Shown here piece by piece: positions 49,459 to 59,402 of a stretch of 64,000 nt of DNA; position 1 is the first letter of the stretch, and the number at the start of each line of letters is the position of its first letter. Source of the stretch: Boswellia sacra (taxonomy: Eukaryota > Streptophyta > Magnoliopsida > Sapindales > Burseraceae). The translations under genes and the position numbers were made by a program. The notes beneath the pieces are model-generated. The model was not told where the DNA came from. It saw only the letters and a program-made list of their open reading frames with translations, and did no database searches. The stretch lies in contig SNVD02000321.1 of the NCBI GenBank assembly GCA_013180625.2, positions 1-64,000 of the forward strand, given 5' to 3'.

Positions 49459-49938
49459 TTGGATGTAGCTAGTGGTGAGCATATAGGGACAGAAAATTCC
49501 AATGAGTCAGGAATTTTGATACAAGTGTCCAAGGAAATGGAGGAAGCTGTGGCAAGCTTAGATGAGACCATAACAATAACCACAAATAGGTATGATGTTT
49601 CGTACATTCAATTGCCTTTATCTAATGAGAAACTTCTTCCTTCTGTGATGAAAGCCAATACCTTGGAGCTTAAGCTACTCCCGGATTATTTGAGGCATGT
49701 GTTTTTGGGTGAGAATGATACTTTGTCAGTTACAATGGAAATGGGCCTTGCACAAATACAAGAAAAGAAACTCGTCCGAATACTTACAGATCACAAAATA
49801 GCTATTGGGTGGACGATTGCTAACATCCAGGGCCCAGCCATATTCATGCACCAATTCTTATTGAAAGAAGGATCCAAACCCACTAGAGAAGCACAACAGA
49901 GATTGGATCCTCCCATGATGGAACCAATGTCGGGCTGA
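49459..49938 (+). pseudogene. Protease-RT linker and first residues of RT, truncated
   Basis: The frame includes LELKLLPDYLRHVFLGEN, MGLAQIQEKKLVRILTDHK and IAIGWTIANIQGPA, then ends in RLDPPMMEPM and a stop. In Athila-type pol this is the approach to RT; the catalytic YxDD region and all that follows are gone. The deletion joins directly to the post-pol string near 49930-49975. Confidence 0.75.
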
Positions 49939-49989
49939 GGACGTTAAACCAAGCGCTTATTGGGAGGCAACCCAATGTTTTTGAAAAAT

Positions 49990-50383
49990 AAATAAAAAAA
50001 GAAAAGAAAAATAAAATAAGGTAATAATGATCAATTTTTGTGTCTCGAGGAGATTTCTTTCGTAGACCATCAAATTGACCAGGTTTTATCTCTCTTTGCC
50101 ATCTGTCTTATTTGTTTTTATATTTTTTTTTACTTTTTTTTTACTTTTGTTAGATATCGTGTTGTTATCTCTTTTATGTATCTTTAGTTTCGTTTCTGCT
50201 CTTTTCTTTTCCTTTGTTTTGTTTAATTTGATTATTCCGTACTTCAAACTCATTTGTGCAACAGCTTGAGGAAGCACCGAAACAAGAATTGAAGCCATTG
50301 CTTGAAGTTTGAAGCGTGCATATCTTGGAGAAGAATAGACTTCGAACGAATTACTGGTAATATCTCTCCTTTTCTTCTCTTCA
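49990..50383 (+). other. Non-coding internal segment, T-rich
   Basis: This region follows the pol deletion junction. It is rich in T runs and shows no recognisable protein. Confidence 0.5.
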
Positions 50384-50473
50384 ATGGATGCTGATATGTT
50401 TCTATCGAACCTTCGTAAATATTTCCCTTCACTTCCTCAAAATGCTGTGTTTAAAATTTATAAAGTACGATGA
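50384..50473 (+). CDS. Short frame, 29 codons, overlapping the next start
   Basis: A small ATG frame ends in TGA at 50471-50473, which overlaps the ATG of the next frame as ATGA. I do not recognise the peptide. Such stop-start overlaps are common in compact RNA-virus genomes but also arise by chance. Confidence 0.25.
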   Translation: MDADMFLSNLRKYFPSLPQNAVFKIYKVR

Positions 50474-50945
50474 CTAGACTTTGGGCGTTGATGCTCCTAA
50501 ATGTGCCTGCGGATATCCGATGGCTTATCGAAGCCAAGGTGAGATTGTCCGGTGAGCCGGACATTAATCTCGCAAAATACCTGCCTGTTCTAGGAAAGAG
50601 CTACTACGCCAAGAGGCGAAGAGCGAAAAGGTTACAAGTATGTTATAAATGTGCTATATGGAATTGTAACCAGACTTGTCGTTTTCATTAGGTTTTTGCG
50701 TCCAGGAAATAGAGAGTATAAACTTTCATTTATTAAAGAATGGTTTGCGTTATGAGGTCGCTGATAATGTTTTGTTAACTCTCGAGTCACATTCTTGTGG
50801 ACTTGTTCAGCGTGAATTGCTTAATCTATGGACACAATTTCGTGATGAATTGCAGTGTTATAGTCTAGGGAATCTGACTAAAAACGACCCTGTTTGCCAG
50901 TTTATAAGAAAACTGGATGGGAAGCAAATCCCCGACTCATAGAAG
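50470..50945 (+). pseudogene. Broken frame resembling a flexivirus nucleic-acid-binding protein
   Basis: The first frame (50470-50691, 73 codons) has a hydrophobic N-terminal half, a G-K-S triplet at residues 42-44, a basic run KRRRAKR at 48-54, and cysteines at 58, 61, 66 and 70. This order (Gly-basic-Ser, Arg-rich patch, cysteine cluster) is the hallmark of the small nucleic-acid-binding proteins at the 3' end of carlavirus-like genomes, which are linked to silencing suppression. The cysteine spacing is shorter than usual and a stop follows. The family's C-terminal pattern appears to continue in another frame near 50690-50760, so at least one frameshift breaks the gene. An 88-codon frame without ATG (50676-50942) overlaps it and is unrecognised. 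The match is by motif only and could be chance. Confidence 0.4.
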
Positions 50946-51169
50946 GCGTTTCAGCCGTTACTGGACGTAAAACCAGAGGAAGATGTGAGCCACAATCACA
51001 ACTACTTGTATATTTGAATGTGTGTTGTTGTTGTCGAATTTTTTTTTTCTTGTTTCGTTTGATCTGATTATCAATGTTGTTTTTGTGTTGTTGTTGTTTG
51101 TTGATTTTGTTTGTTAATTTCAAGTTTTCTTTTTGACAAACCATATGACTACCCTATGGCATAAGTATA
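50946..51169 (+). other. T-rich spacer
   Basis: This is a short non-coding, T- and TTG-rich stretch between the viral-like frame and the hairpin-repeat array. Nothing further is seen. Confidence 0.5.
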
Positions 51170-51430
51170 CGTGGGAGACAAGTGTGGAGGTTTTGTCAAC
51201 CTCCACCGAAGTGTATCTCATTTTTTATGCTTCACGTGGGAGACAAGTGTGGGGGTTTTGTCAACTCCCGCCGAAAGTGTATCTCCATTTTCCATGCTTC
51301 ACGTGGGAGACAAGTGTGTAGGTTTTGTCAAACCTCGCCGAAAGCATATCTCATTTTTTCAAATTTGGGGCGATAAATCTGCATCGAGCAACCCCCACCG
51401 AAATTATGTCCCCATGTGTCAAATTTTGAG
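51170..51430 (+). repeat. Tandem hairpin repeats upstream of LOG
   Basis: CGTGGGAGACAAGTGTG starts units at 51170, 51235 and 51302 (65 and 67 bp apart); a fourth, more diverged unit follows to about 51430. In each unit a G-rich arm and a C-rich arm surround a TTGTC-type loop: GGAGGTT/AACCTCC in unit 1, a pairing with one G-T wobble in unit 2, and AGGTTT/AAACCT in unit 3. Each is followed by a CCGAA string. Pairing persists although the arms differ, which suggests structure. The array ends about 125 bp before the LOG start. Confidence 0.75.
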
Positions 51431-51553
51431 AGTTTTACGTGTGTATATATCCATTTGCATATTTTGAAATGTCATTTCATAACCTGTCTTGCACTTGAAT
51501 CGCATAATACCTAACGCATCATTGTCTTACACAAGTTTAGAGCACTTGTAGAA

Positions 51554-52204
51554 ATGGAGAAAACACCAACTCGGCGATTCCAAAATATATGCGTATTTTG
51601 TGGATCGCAATTTGGTAAAGATGGAGAGTTTACAATAGCAGCTCTTGATCTTGGTAGGACATTAGCTGCGAGGGGTATTCATTTGATTTATGGAGGGGGT
51701 AGTCTTGGGTTAATGGGGTGTGTGTCGACAGCTGCATCCTTGGGAGGAAGTAAAGTTCTCGGCATTATCCCTAAACCATTAGCTGTGCGAGATATCGTAG
51801 GCAACACAATGGGGGAAGAGTTACAGGTTTCTAGTATGCATGAGCGTATTGCACATATGGTCATTAAATCTGATGCATTTATAGCTTTGCCCGGTGGTTA
51901 TGGTACATTAGAGGAGATATTTCAAATCACCTCTTGGGCACAGCTAAACATCCATCGGAAACCCATTGGTTTGTTAAATGTCAATAATTTTTTTGATGGT
52001 TTGTTGTCTTTTCTTGATCAAGCAGTAGAAAAAAACTTCATCTCACAGTCGGCGAGGCACATCCTGGTTACAGCTTCAACTGCAGGGGAGTTAATTGACA
52101 AATTACAAGTATTCGTCTATTTGCCTGATCCAACAATAGCTCGGATAGATTGGTTTGGAGAAGGCAATAAGAGACGTAAACTGGATTTAACACTCCATCT
52201 ATAA
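51554..52204 (+). CDS. LOG: Intronless LOG (cytokinin riboside 5'-monophosphate phosphoribohydrolase)
   Basis: LOG enzymes release free cytokinin base from the nucleotide in one step in the cytosol. The frame has 216 codons, the usual length, with no break. It shows the Rossmann start CVFCGS (13-18), YGGGSLGLMG (46-55), MHER (95-98), the signature PGGYGTLEE (113-121), and LNVNNFFDGLLSFLDQAVE in the C-terminal half. The signature's glutamates and Arg98, matching known active-site residues, are kept. Residue 99 is Ile where plant LOGs usually have Lys. Plant LOG genes normally have several introns and this one has none, so it likely derives from a spliced mRNA. It lies inside the Athila-like element in the same orientation; the nearest relatives seem to be LOGL10-type proteins, judged from memory. 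Confidence 0.93.
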   Translation: MEKTPTRRFQNICVFCGSQFGKDGEFTIAALDLGRTLAARGIHLIYGGGSLGLMGCVSTAASLGGSKVLGIIPKPLAVRDIVGNTMGEELQVSSMHERIAHMVIKSDAFIALPGGYGTLEEIFQITSWAQLNIHRKPIGLLNVNNFFDGLLSFLDQAVEKNFISQSARHILVTASTAGELIDKLQVFVYLPDPTIARIDWFGEGNKRRKLDLTLHL

Positions 52205-53399
52205 TCTCTATCTGCTGGTTTGCTTCATTTTCGTTTGCTTTCTCTTTATTGTGTTTATTTGAGTTGAGTTTTTTTTTAGGTTGTTTCTTTCACCCCAGGT
52301 AATATTTTCTAATCTTGGCTTTTAGAGTGGTGGCTTAAAAAGTTCAAGTTCTCTTGAAACGCATTCTGGATCTCTTCAATCCATAATGGCTGAATAAGGA
52401 GGCTAACTTCTAAACTTTTTAGACCCATTCTAACTGACTTGTTTGTGTTTGCTGATTTGTTGGACTTTATTATTTTATGAGTAAGTTTAGTTTTATGTAA
52501 TTTCGAGTTGTTGTGTGTTTTTGTCTTTATCAGTTTCGATTCGAAAAAAAAAAATTGTGGAAAAACCTGAGAATGGCAGAATATGGGGTTTTCTTAACTC
52601 TTGAAACGCATTCTCTCTCAATAAATCTGTAGTTTGTTTATTTCATGTTGTTTGAAGTGTCTTGTTTCTTGTTTTGTTCTTTCATAATAAAGGTATATAG
52701 GCTGGAAACCTTAAGTCTGCGGGCTACTGGTCCTAAGGATTGTTGAAATATACAATCTTGACTCAGGTGTAACAACGCCACGTACCTCTTTTCTTGCATT
52801 TTGTGGGTCGATGATAAGATAATGATTGAATTAAGAATAACTCTTGGAAAATGATAAATGATGCATGGATCCGTGTGCTTGAAATGTTTATTGGTTTTGC
52901 TTTACCTTTGATTCCTTGCGCAACATTGAGCACTGAGCTATTATCACTGAGTTATTTGTTTACCTAGAGAAAGTTTATGCAATTTAAGTGTTTCTTCAGA
53001 TTTCGATGAATTCTAGAACTTGTTTGATGGTCACTCGAGGCGAAATCCTAGACTGTGCAACATTGGGGAAATGATTTAGGCCATCTTTGGACCGTTTGAG
53101 CCTTAATAGCCAACCTTGACTGAAATTGATCCCTAGTTACCCCTTTGAGCCTCTGTAAGCCTTTTTCTTTGTTAACTCACTAAAAGATTTCCTAACCTCA
53201 AATGAATTTGTTCCAAACAGTTTATCCCTTACCTATGAGCATGTAGATCATTCACAATTAAATTCTGAGCTATTTTCTGGTTTTGGGAAGTTAGAGGAGG
53301 TTGGGATGTGTCATGAGCAATACAAGTGAGTTCCATTGTGTTTGGAAAAAAAAAAAGAAAAACAGAAAAAAAAAAGCCAATCTGTACTTATCGTCCACG
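52205..53399 (+). other. Internal region 3' of LOG, no gene seen
   Basis: No protein is recognisable. The first few hundred bases may include the 3' UTR of the captured LOG transcript. T-rich tracts at 52220-52280 and a poly-A run at 52544 are present, but no clear poly-A tail marks the end of the capture. Confidence 0.45.
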
Positions 53400-54164
53400 T
53401 ACTTACACATTGAGGACAATGTGTTGTTTAAGTGTGGGGGAGGGGAAGTGTAATAAAAAAAAAGAAAAAAAAAGAAAAAAAAGAACAAAAGAAGAAGAAT
53501 AAGAGATCTATACCCTTAAGTGTTCTTAAAAAGAATGAAACAACAAAGTGTGGGGGTGTAGTTTTCTTTTGTTTTCTACAAAAAAAAAAAAAGATTGAGT
53601 GTTCTAAATAAGTTTGGGGGAGTAACCTGGTGAATTGAAATGAAGTTGTGTTATAGGGTTGAGCTCTACATAGTCTTGAATGATTTATGTGTTTGTGGGT
53701 GATTTGAGCCAAATTATTATCCTTTATCATACCTTCACCCAAGCCAAACGTTACAAGCTTAATAAAGTCCTACTTGATCCTTGGTGTTGTGCATGTCTAC
53801 ATTAGTGGAGAGTGACTTGAAAAGCAGGCCTATGGAGTTCATTTATACACACATCTTCAATATTAAATATGATTCATTTTTATGCATAAACTCATCCGGG
53901 TTACAAGTGATTAGGTGAGAATGGCTCTACACACACACACTTGAGGAATTGAAGTGAAGCGAAACTAATCCTTGAGATGAAATTTTTGATCAAGTGCATT
54001 ATTTTGAAGTTTTCCTTGGATTGTAATTAAGTACAATCTTTGAGGCCTATTTTCAAGTTAAAACATATGTGTTTTAATTTTTCTTTGATTCTGTTTAGAT
54101 TTAGTTTTGTTTTCATATCATTGTAGTTGCTCGAGGACTAGCAAAGTCTAAGTGTGGGGGAATT
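53400..54164 (+). promoter_or_regulatory. Polypurine tract and three upstream PPT-like copies
   Basis: AAGTGTGGGGGAATTT (54150-54164) abuts the 3' LTR and is the polypurine tract. Similar strings occur at about 53429 (AAGTGTGGGGGAGGGG), 53546 (AAGTGTGGGGGTG) and 53609 (AAGTTTGGGGGAG), separated by A-rich runs. Multiple tracts of this kind are known from Athila-type elements. Confidence 0.7.
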
Positions 54165-55574
54165 TGATAAGTGCCTATTTATATATCATTTTCATATCAA
54201 TTCGTCCATGTTTCTTTGCTATATTCCTTGGTATTTTTATGTTTTTGTGTTGCTTTGATGTTTGTAGGAGTTTTGGAGCAACTTGCACAAAAATGGAGTA
54301 AAACCCTTCATTTTCACCTCTGCTAGTCAACCATCTTCTCGGATTTAGTTGTATTGATATACAATGAACCCGATGACATATCATATACCGTTGAAAAGCT
54401 CTCGAAGTCTACTTTTTGGAGAAATTTACGGTTTATAAATCTATTCAATGTACCAAAAGCTGTAATCAAAACAGTGTGAAAAGTATAGAAATGTAATTCC
54501 ACAAATCACTGTAGCATTTATAATACGGGACACTGTAGCAGGTTACTGTAGCAGAGTATTTAAACACATTTTAGGGTTTTATTTTGATAACTTGAAGAGG
54601 GGAGAACGTGGTGGAGGCTGCAGCTCTGGAATTCTTTCATCTCTTGGAGTTCTTGAAGGAGAAAGGAAGCTTGGAAAGAGGAAGAACTACAATCCAAAGA
54701 GAATTACATCAAATTTGCTAAGTTTTTCCCTTCCCTTTCATTTTCTGGAATGTCTCCATGTTGTATTGTATTTACCACGTTCTTAAACATGTGTAACTGA
54801 ATCTGAATTGGTTGAGGGTGATTTCAAAGCCCCTGATATGGTTTTTGTAAGTTGATTGTGTAAGGAATTGTTATCCAATTCTCTAATTGAAGTTGCTTGT
54901 ATTCTCCCATATTTAATGCTTATGATTGCTTGCTGATTGTATTTGAGTGGCCAACTGAATATAATCTGGTTGTGATTTATTGCTAGACTAGAAATCTTGA
55001 TCCGTAATTGTCTTGAATTTCTAATCATTAGTAGCAAAATTGTGATCAGAGATTACAATTGGAGAATATAACCTAAGTTAAATAATCCGAGCTTGTGTGT
55101 TTATTGCTTAGATCAACCTATCTTTCTTATCATAATGCATCCATTGAATTAAACTCAGAGAGCTTGTTCTAGGTTGTTTAATGGATAGAGATTAAATAAA
55201 GAGCTTGTTTTATTTAACAACAAAGTAAGGAAAGATTGGGGTAATAGAGCTTGTTATTATCTACGGTTGATAACTTCAATGCTGTAATTAGATGACAATT
55301 CTACAATTAATTCGCAAATCCATATCTTGTGGTAGAGAAGGATCCCTTAACCAGCTTTCTCCCATTGATTTTTTACTCAAATTAACTTTCTGTTTTGTTA
55401 TTCTTTATTTGCATTAATATTTCATCTAGTTAATCAATCAACAAAACGCCCCATTTATTTTGTTTTCGCTTTCAAATAACAAATTCAATTAGAATCAATC
55501 CTCGTGGGAACGATATCTTACTTATCACTTTATTACTTGTGCGACTAGTATACTTGCTAGTTTCGAACGCATCA
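54165..55574 (+). repeat. 3' LTR of the LOG-carrying element
   Basis: This is a 1410-bp direct copy of 46378-47789, including the CTGTAGCA repeats and TATTTAAA box. It ends GCATCA followed by the duplication ACGAC. Confidence 0.93.
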
Positions 55575-55579
55575 ACGAC

Positions 55580-58500
55580 TAATAAATTGATCGGATTTAT
55601 ATTGAAGGCATTCAGCACGCCAACCTATTTAATAAGGCGAATAGTTAAACATATTATATCAATTCTCGACACATAAACGTATTTAATGATGTGAATTATT
55701 ACCTAGTTACAATATATATATTATAAAACTAAAAATTTTATATTATAAAGTAAATTAATCAACATAATATTAAATTATAATGATTTTAATAATTTTTTTA
55801 CTAACAATTATTTTTATTTTAAAATAATTTTAATTGATATAAATATATAGAATATGGTATATTATGCATAACTAAGTTAAACAATTAAGTAAATTTTGTA
55901 AATTAAATATGATACGATTACAACACATAGTTTAATAAACGTATCCGATTCGTGTTTCATGTCTTGGCATGAATAATTTAATGGGTTGGTATGCGCGACA
56001 CGAATTACCACCCTTAAGCCCTAGTCCCTATTAGATCTCATCGTTGAACGATGTGTCAGACACTTTGTTGGAAGCCTTGAGTATCAGATAAGGTAATAGC
56101 ATACATAATTTTATTATATTATCCATATCATTTTTTTCATCCACCCCTAAATTCGATCTATTTTTGTCATTCTTTCATAACGTTATTTGATTTATTTCTT
56201 GTTTTTATCTTATAGGCGAGTTTGTTAGGATGCATAGCATTGGATAGGGTAGTGCTAAAAGCAGATACGATGTTTGGGCAGCCCTTAAACTAGATTGAAA
56301 ATCATAAAAAGGGGTACTATAGATACTGTAGTGCATAAGATTTCTCAAACTTATGCTTAGGCTCCATATAGGTTAACACTGTATAAGCTGCTTCTTACCC
56401 CAATTTTCACTAATAAAAGTCAAAAAATATATAAATTAAATAATTAATAAATATTTTATTAAATATTTAAACAAAAAATTAACTATTTAAATATATAATA
56501 AAAATTTAATAATTCAATATTTTTATTTTTAATTTAAAAATAGTTTTAATTAGTATTTTAAATTTATTATATATATATATATAAATCTAAATCAATTGAA
56601 AAGAAAATTGAACTTTTCATATTATAATTCTCTTTTACCTTTTATCTAATATAATAGTGTACTAAATACACTATAATATTATATCTTATCTAATCTTACG
56701 ACATATTATCCAATCTAAATAAATTTGTACTATACTATACAGTGTACCAAACAGACCTAATTGGTTTTGTAAGCAAGGCAACTCAGCCCAACATAAGCAA
56801 ATTTTTTTGTACAATGATTCTCTTATTTTTTTTTAAGACAGCTAGGGACCGATTGTTTATTAACACTATAGAAGTCATGAATCACTGATTGAGGGATGAA
56901 CAAAGTGTGCATAATATGATATGCCTTATATCTTCATGCATAAGTTCACTAATTAATTACAATCTGTTAAATCGCCTATACCTAAGATGCAAGCTAGATT
57001 TTAAGTTTATTTTTAAGTTTCTTTTCAATTCAAGACCAGGGTCATAATTTATTTGTTAATAGATGCCATCATTTTAGCTTTCTTTTGGAGGATGTGGTGT
57101 TGTTATTATTTATCAACATATTTATTGATACGAGAAAAAAAAAGTTTAAAAAGAAATAACTTAAGGTTTTTTATAATCTTCCTTTAAAGTGTTGATTTGT
57201 AAATTTGTAAATATAGTTTCTTGTATGTGAAAAAATTTGTCTTATCTAATTTTACTCCTATGAAGCCTTGCATTCTTGGTTATATTTGTTTTATGATTGA
57301 GATAATCTTTGTACTTGTGAGTAATAGAATCACAAACTTAAAAGAGCCCTCATTTGAAGGGCTCCTTTAACCTTTCCTCACCCCAAAAACTTTTACCCCT
57401 ACCTCCAACCCTCGGAATCCTTAAATATTTATACGTTTATCAATAATACCCTCAATCCATCGTCTCAAAGAAATCAAACCTACAAATGTTTTGTTTTTCT
57501 TCATTGAAACGGGTTCCCCATTCAATCACTCTTCACTCTAGCAAATAGATATAGGATTCATTGGTCTTTTTCTTCACCAAAATTCAACCACCTAGCATTA
57601 CTTAAACAATCACTACGGATACACATATTGGATAGAACTCACCTTACCAAATAGCAACCCTCTCCTGGCTCTCCAAGTTGCACCATCCACACCTGCAATG
57701 AGAGCCAGCCGAGATCGCTTACTCCACAACGACAATAGACTCCTAACGTGGTGTCTGTTGTGATACTAATTATTATGCACACAATGGGTAAAACTTACCC
57801 TTAAAAATCGACTTGTAAAAGAAGAGAGTCCAAATGCTCATAAACCCAATTGCTATGTTTTATATTAATAATGTGAGACTCTATTGGATAGTTATTTTCA
57901 TCAATTCAACAAGGGAAGGAAGCAATCTACTATTCTATCCGAGCCAGTACTAAAAACCGAACAATCGAGACCCAATCGAGGAAATTAAAACAATGAAAAA
58001 GCTAAACTAGGTAAGAAAACGAACTAAACTGTAATGCTTCGCTTGGATTAGAAATGAATGTAATGGATGTGGTTATTGGAATGTATTTTTTTTTTCCAAA
58101 AATGGATACGAACAAGAGATTAAACACAATTGTCCGATAGCTAAATAGGAAATCGAAAGGTCAGAGAGCTATCGAAAGTCATGCTCAAATGTAGAGTTGT
58201 ATTTATTCAATGATGTAGCAAATTATAGTGCTCGAATGGACATTAGAGGGACAGTTTCCACGGTGGACAACCCAATGCAATCTAATAACATAACCTAACA
58301 TGACACAGGCACACAACTCAACATAAAAGTATTATTCTTTGAGCCCCCATAAATATTTTGTTTTAAGGTCTCCATTCATTAAATTAAAAGAATATTTGAG
58401 ATAAAAAAACTAAAAATTATATTCATATTTTTATGCATATTTTATTTATTTATTTTCTTATACCATTTCTTTCTTTTCTTTTTAAGGACCTATTTGAAAT

Positions 58501-58985
58501 TAATTTTTTATGTTTTATATCGCAATTTTGAACAACGAGAGGTAAGTTAAGTTTAATTTAATCACTTTTTGTTCAACCTCTATGTGCTAAACATTTGCAA
58601 CTTGTTTAGTATAATTGAAAAAATGCTTTTTTTTTTGTATTTCAAATGAACTATGATTTTTGTTCTATTGTAAAAGGCTAAACATATTTAACATGTTCAA
58701 TTTAGTGTAACCAAATATTACAAACTTGTGTCATCAATTGATTAAAAAAAAAAGTTATAAAACCATAAATTCTAACAATTTACTGATTCCATGTACAAAA
58801 TAAAAAATTGAACTTGTCATATTTGAGAAACATTAGCAAAACTCTAGAAAAAGAATATATGCATACTTACCTCATCCAAAGAACAAAATTATTGACAAAC
58901 AATTAAAAGAATAGTAAATAGGAAGATGATGAAAAAGAATGGTAATTTGTGGAGAAGAAAGAGTTATTATCAACATTATCGATAA
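55580..58985. other. AT-rich intergenic region
   Basis: No gene is seen. A weak candidate for a decayed small DNA element spans about 56215-56760: its ends share TAGG and GTTTG in inverted orientation, and the right end reads GTACCAAACAGACCTA. A hairpin GAGCCCT-CATTTGA-AGGGCTC sits at 57344-57364. AT runs occur at 56566-56582. Confidence 0.5.
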
Positions 58986-58990
58986 AATAT

Positions 58991-59193
58991 ATTTTTGAAC
59001 AATAGTGTTAGACTTACAACCTACATATAACACAAACTCTACAATCTGATGTGACAATTTATATAACAAAAATTCACTAGAGGAGAAAAAAAATAGGGAA
59101 GTTATATAATAGGATTTTGTCACATAAACTATCACATCAAGTTATAGAGTTTGGACTGTATGAAGGTTGGAAGTCTAGCATTATTAATTTTTG
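58991..59193. mobile_element. MITE-like inverted-repeat element
   Basis: The left arm (about 58991-59066) and right arm (about 59113-59193) are imperfect inverted copies of each other over about 75 bp. They share TAGACTT, CAACCT, CAAACTCTA and TGATGTGA. Only about 45 bp lie between the arms. It has no coding capacity. This is the structure of a fold-back miniature transposon; family and target duplication were not determined. Confidence 0.6.
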
Positions 59194-59402
59194 AAACAAA
59201 GATGAGTTTTCTTTTTGAAAAATTAATTTTAAAACATATAAAAATGATATTTTTAAAAATATTCTTCTAAATTTTTATTTTTCAATAAATTTTAATTAAA
59301 ATATGACTTACTAAGAGATTGAGATTTGTTGGTGTTTGAATAACAAAACTATCAATGTCTTAGTTTGCCATTTAAAAAATTAAAATAAGTTAAATTAGAT
59401 TT

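Larger units (their letters stand above)
46373..55579 (+). mobile_element. Non-autonomous Athila-like Ty3/gypsy element carrying a LOG gene
   Basis: LTRs 46378-47789 and 54165-55574 begin TGATAAGTG and end GCATCA. The duplication ACGAC flanks the element (46373-46377 and 55575-55579). A tRNA-Asp-type primer site follows the 5' LTR and a purine tract precedes the 3' LTR. Inside are a gag remnant, a protease with an altered active site, the linker up to the first residues of RT, and then a junction string GCGCTTATTGGGAGGCAACC that in Athila-type elements lies after pol. RT, RNase H and integrase are absent. Between this point and the 3' LTR lie the cargo: a small viral-like frame, a hairpin-repeat array and an intact LOG gene. 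Movement would need enzymes from a related full element. Confidence 0.93.

Noticed and set aside
50676..50942. An 88-codon frame as an independent gene
   Set aside because: It has no ATG start, overlaps the motif-bearing frame and its continuation, and matches nothing I recognise.
51554..52204. LOG as an ordinary host gene that merely lies between two unrelated LTRs
   Set aside because: The flanking LTRs form one pair with target duplication, primer site, purine tract and remaining gag-protease in a single orientation, so LOG is inside the element.
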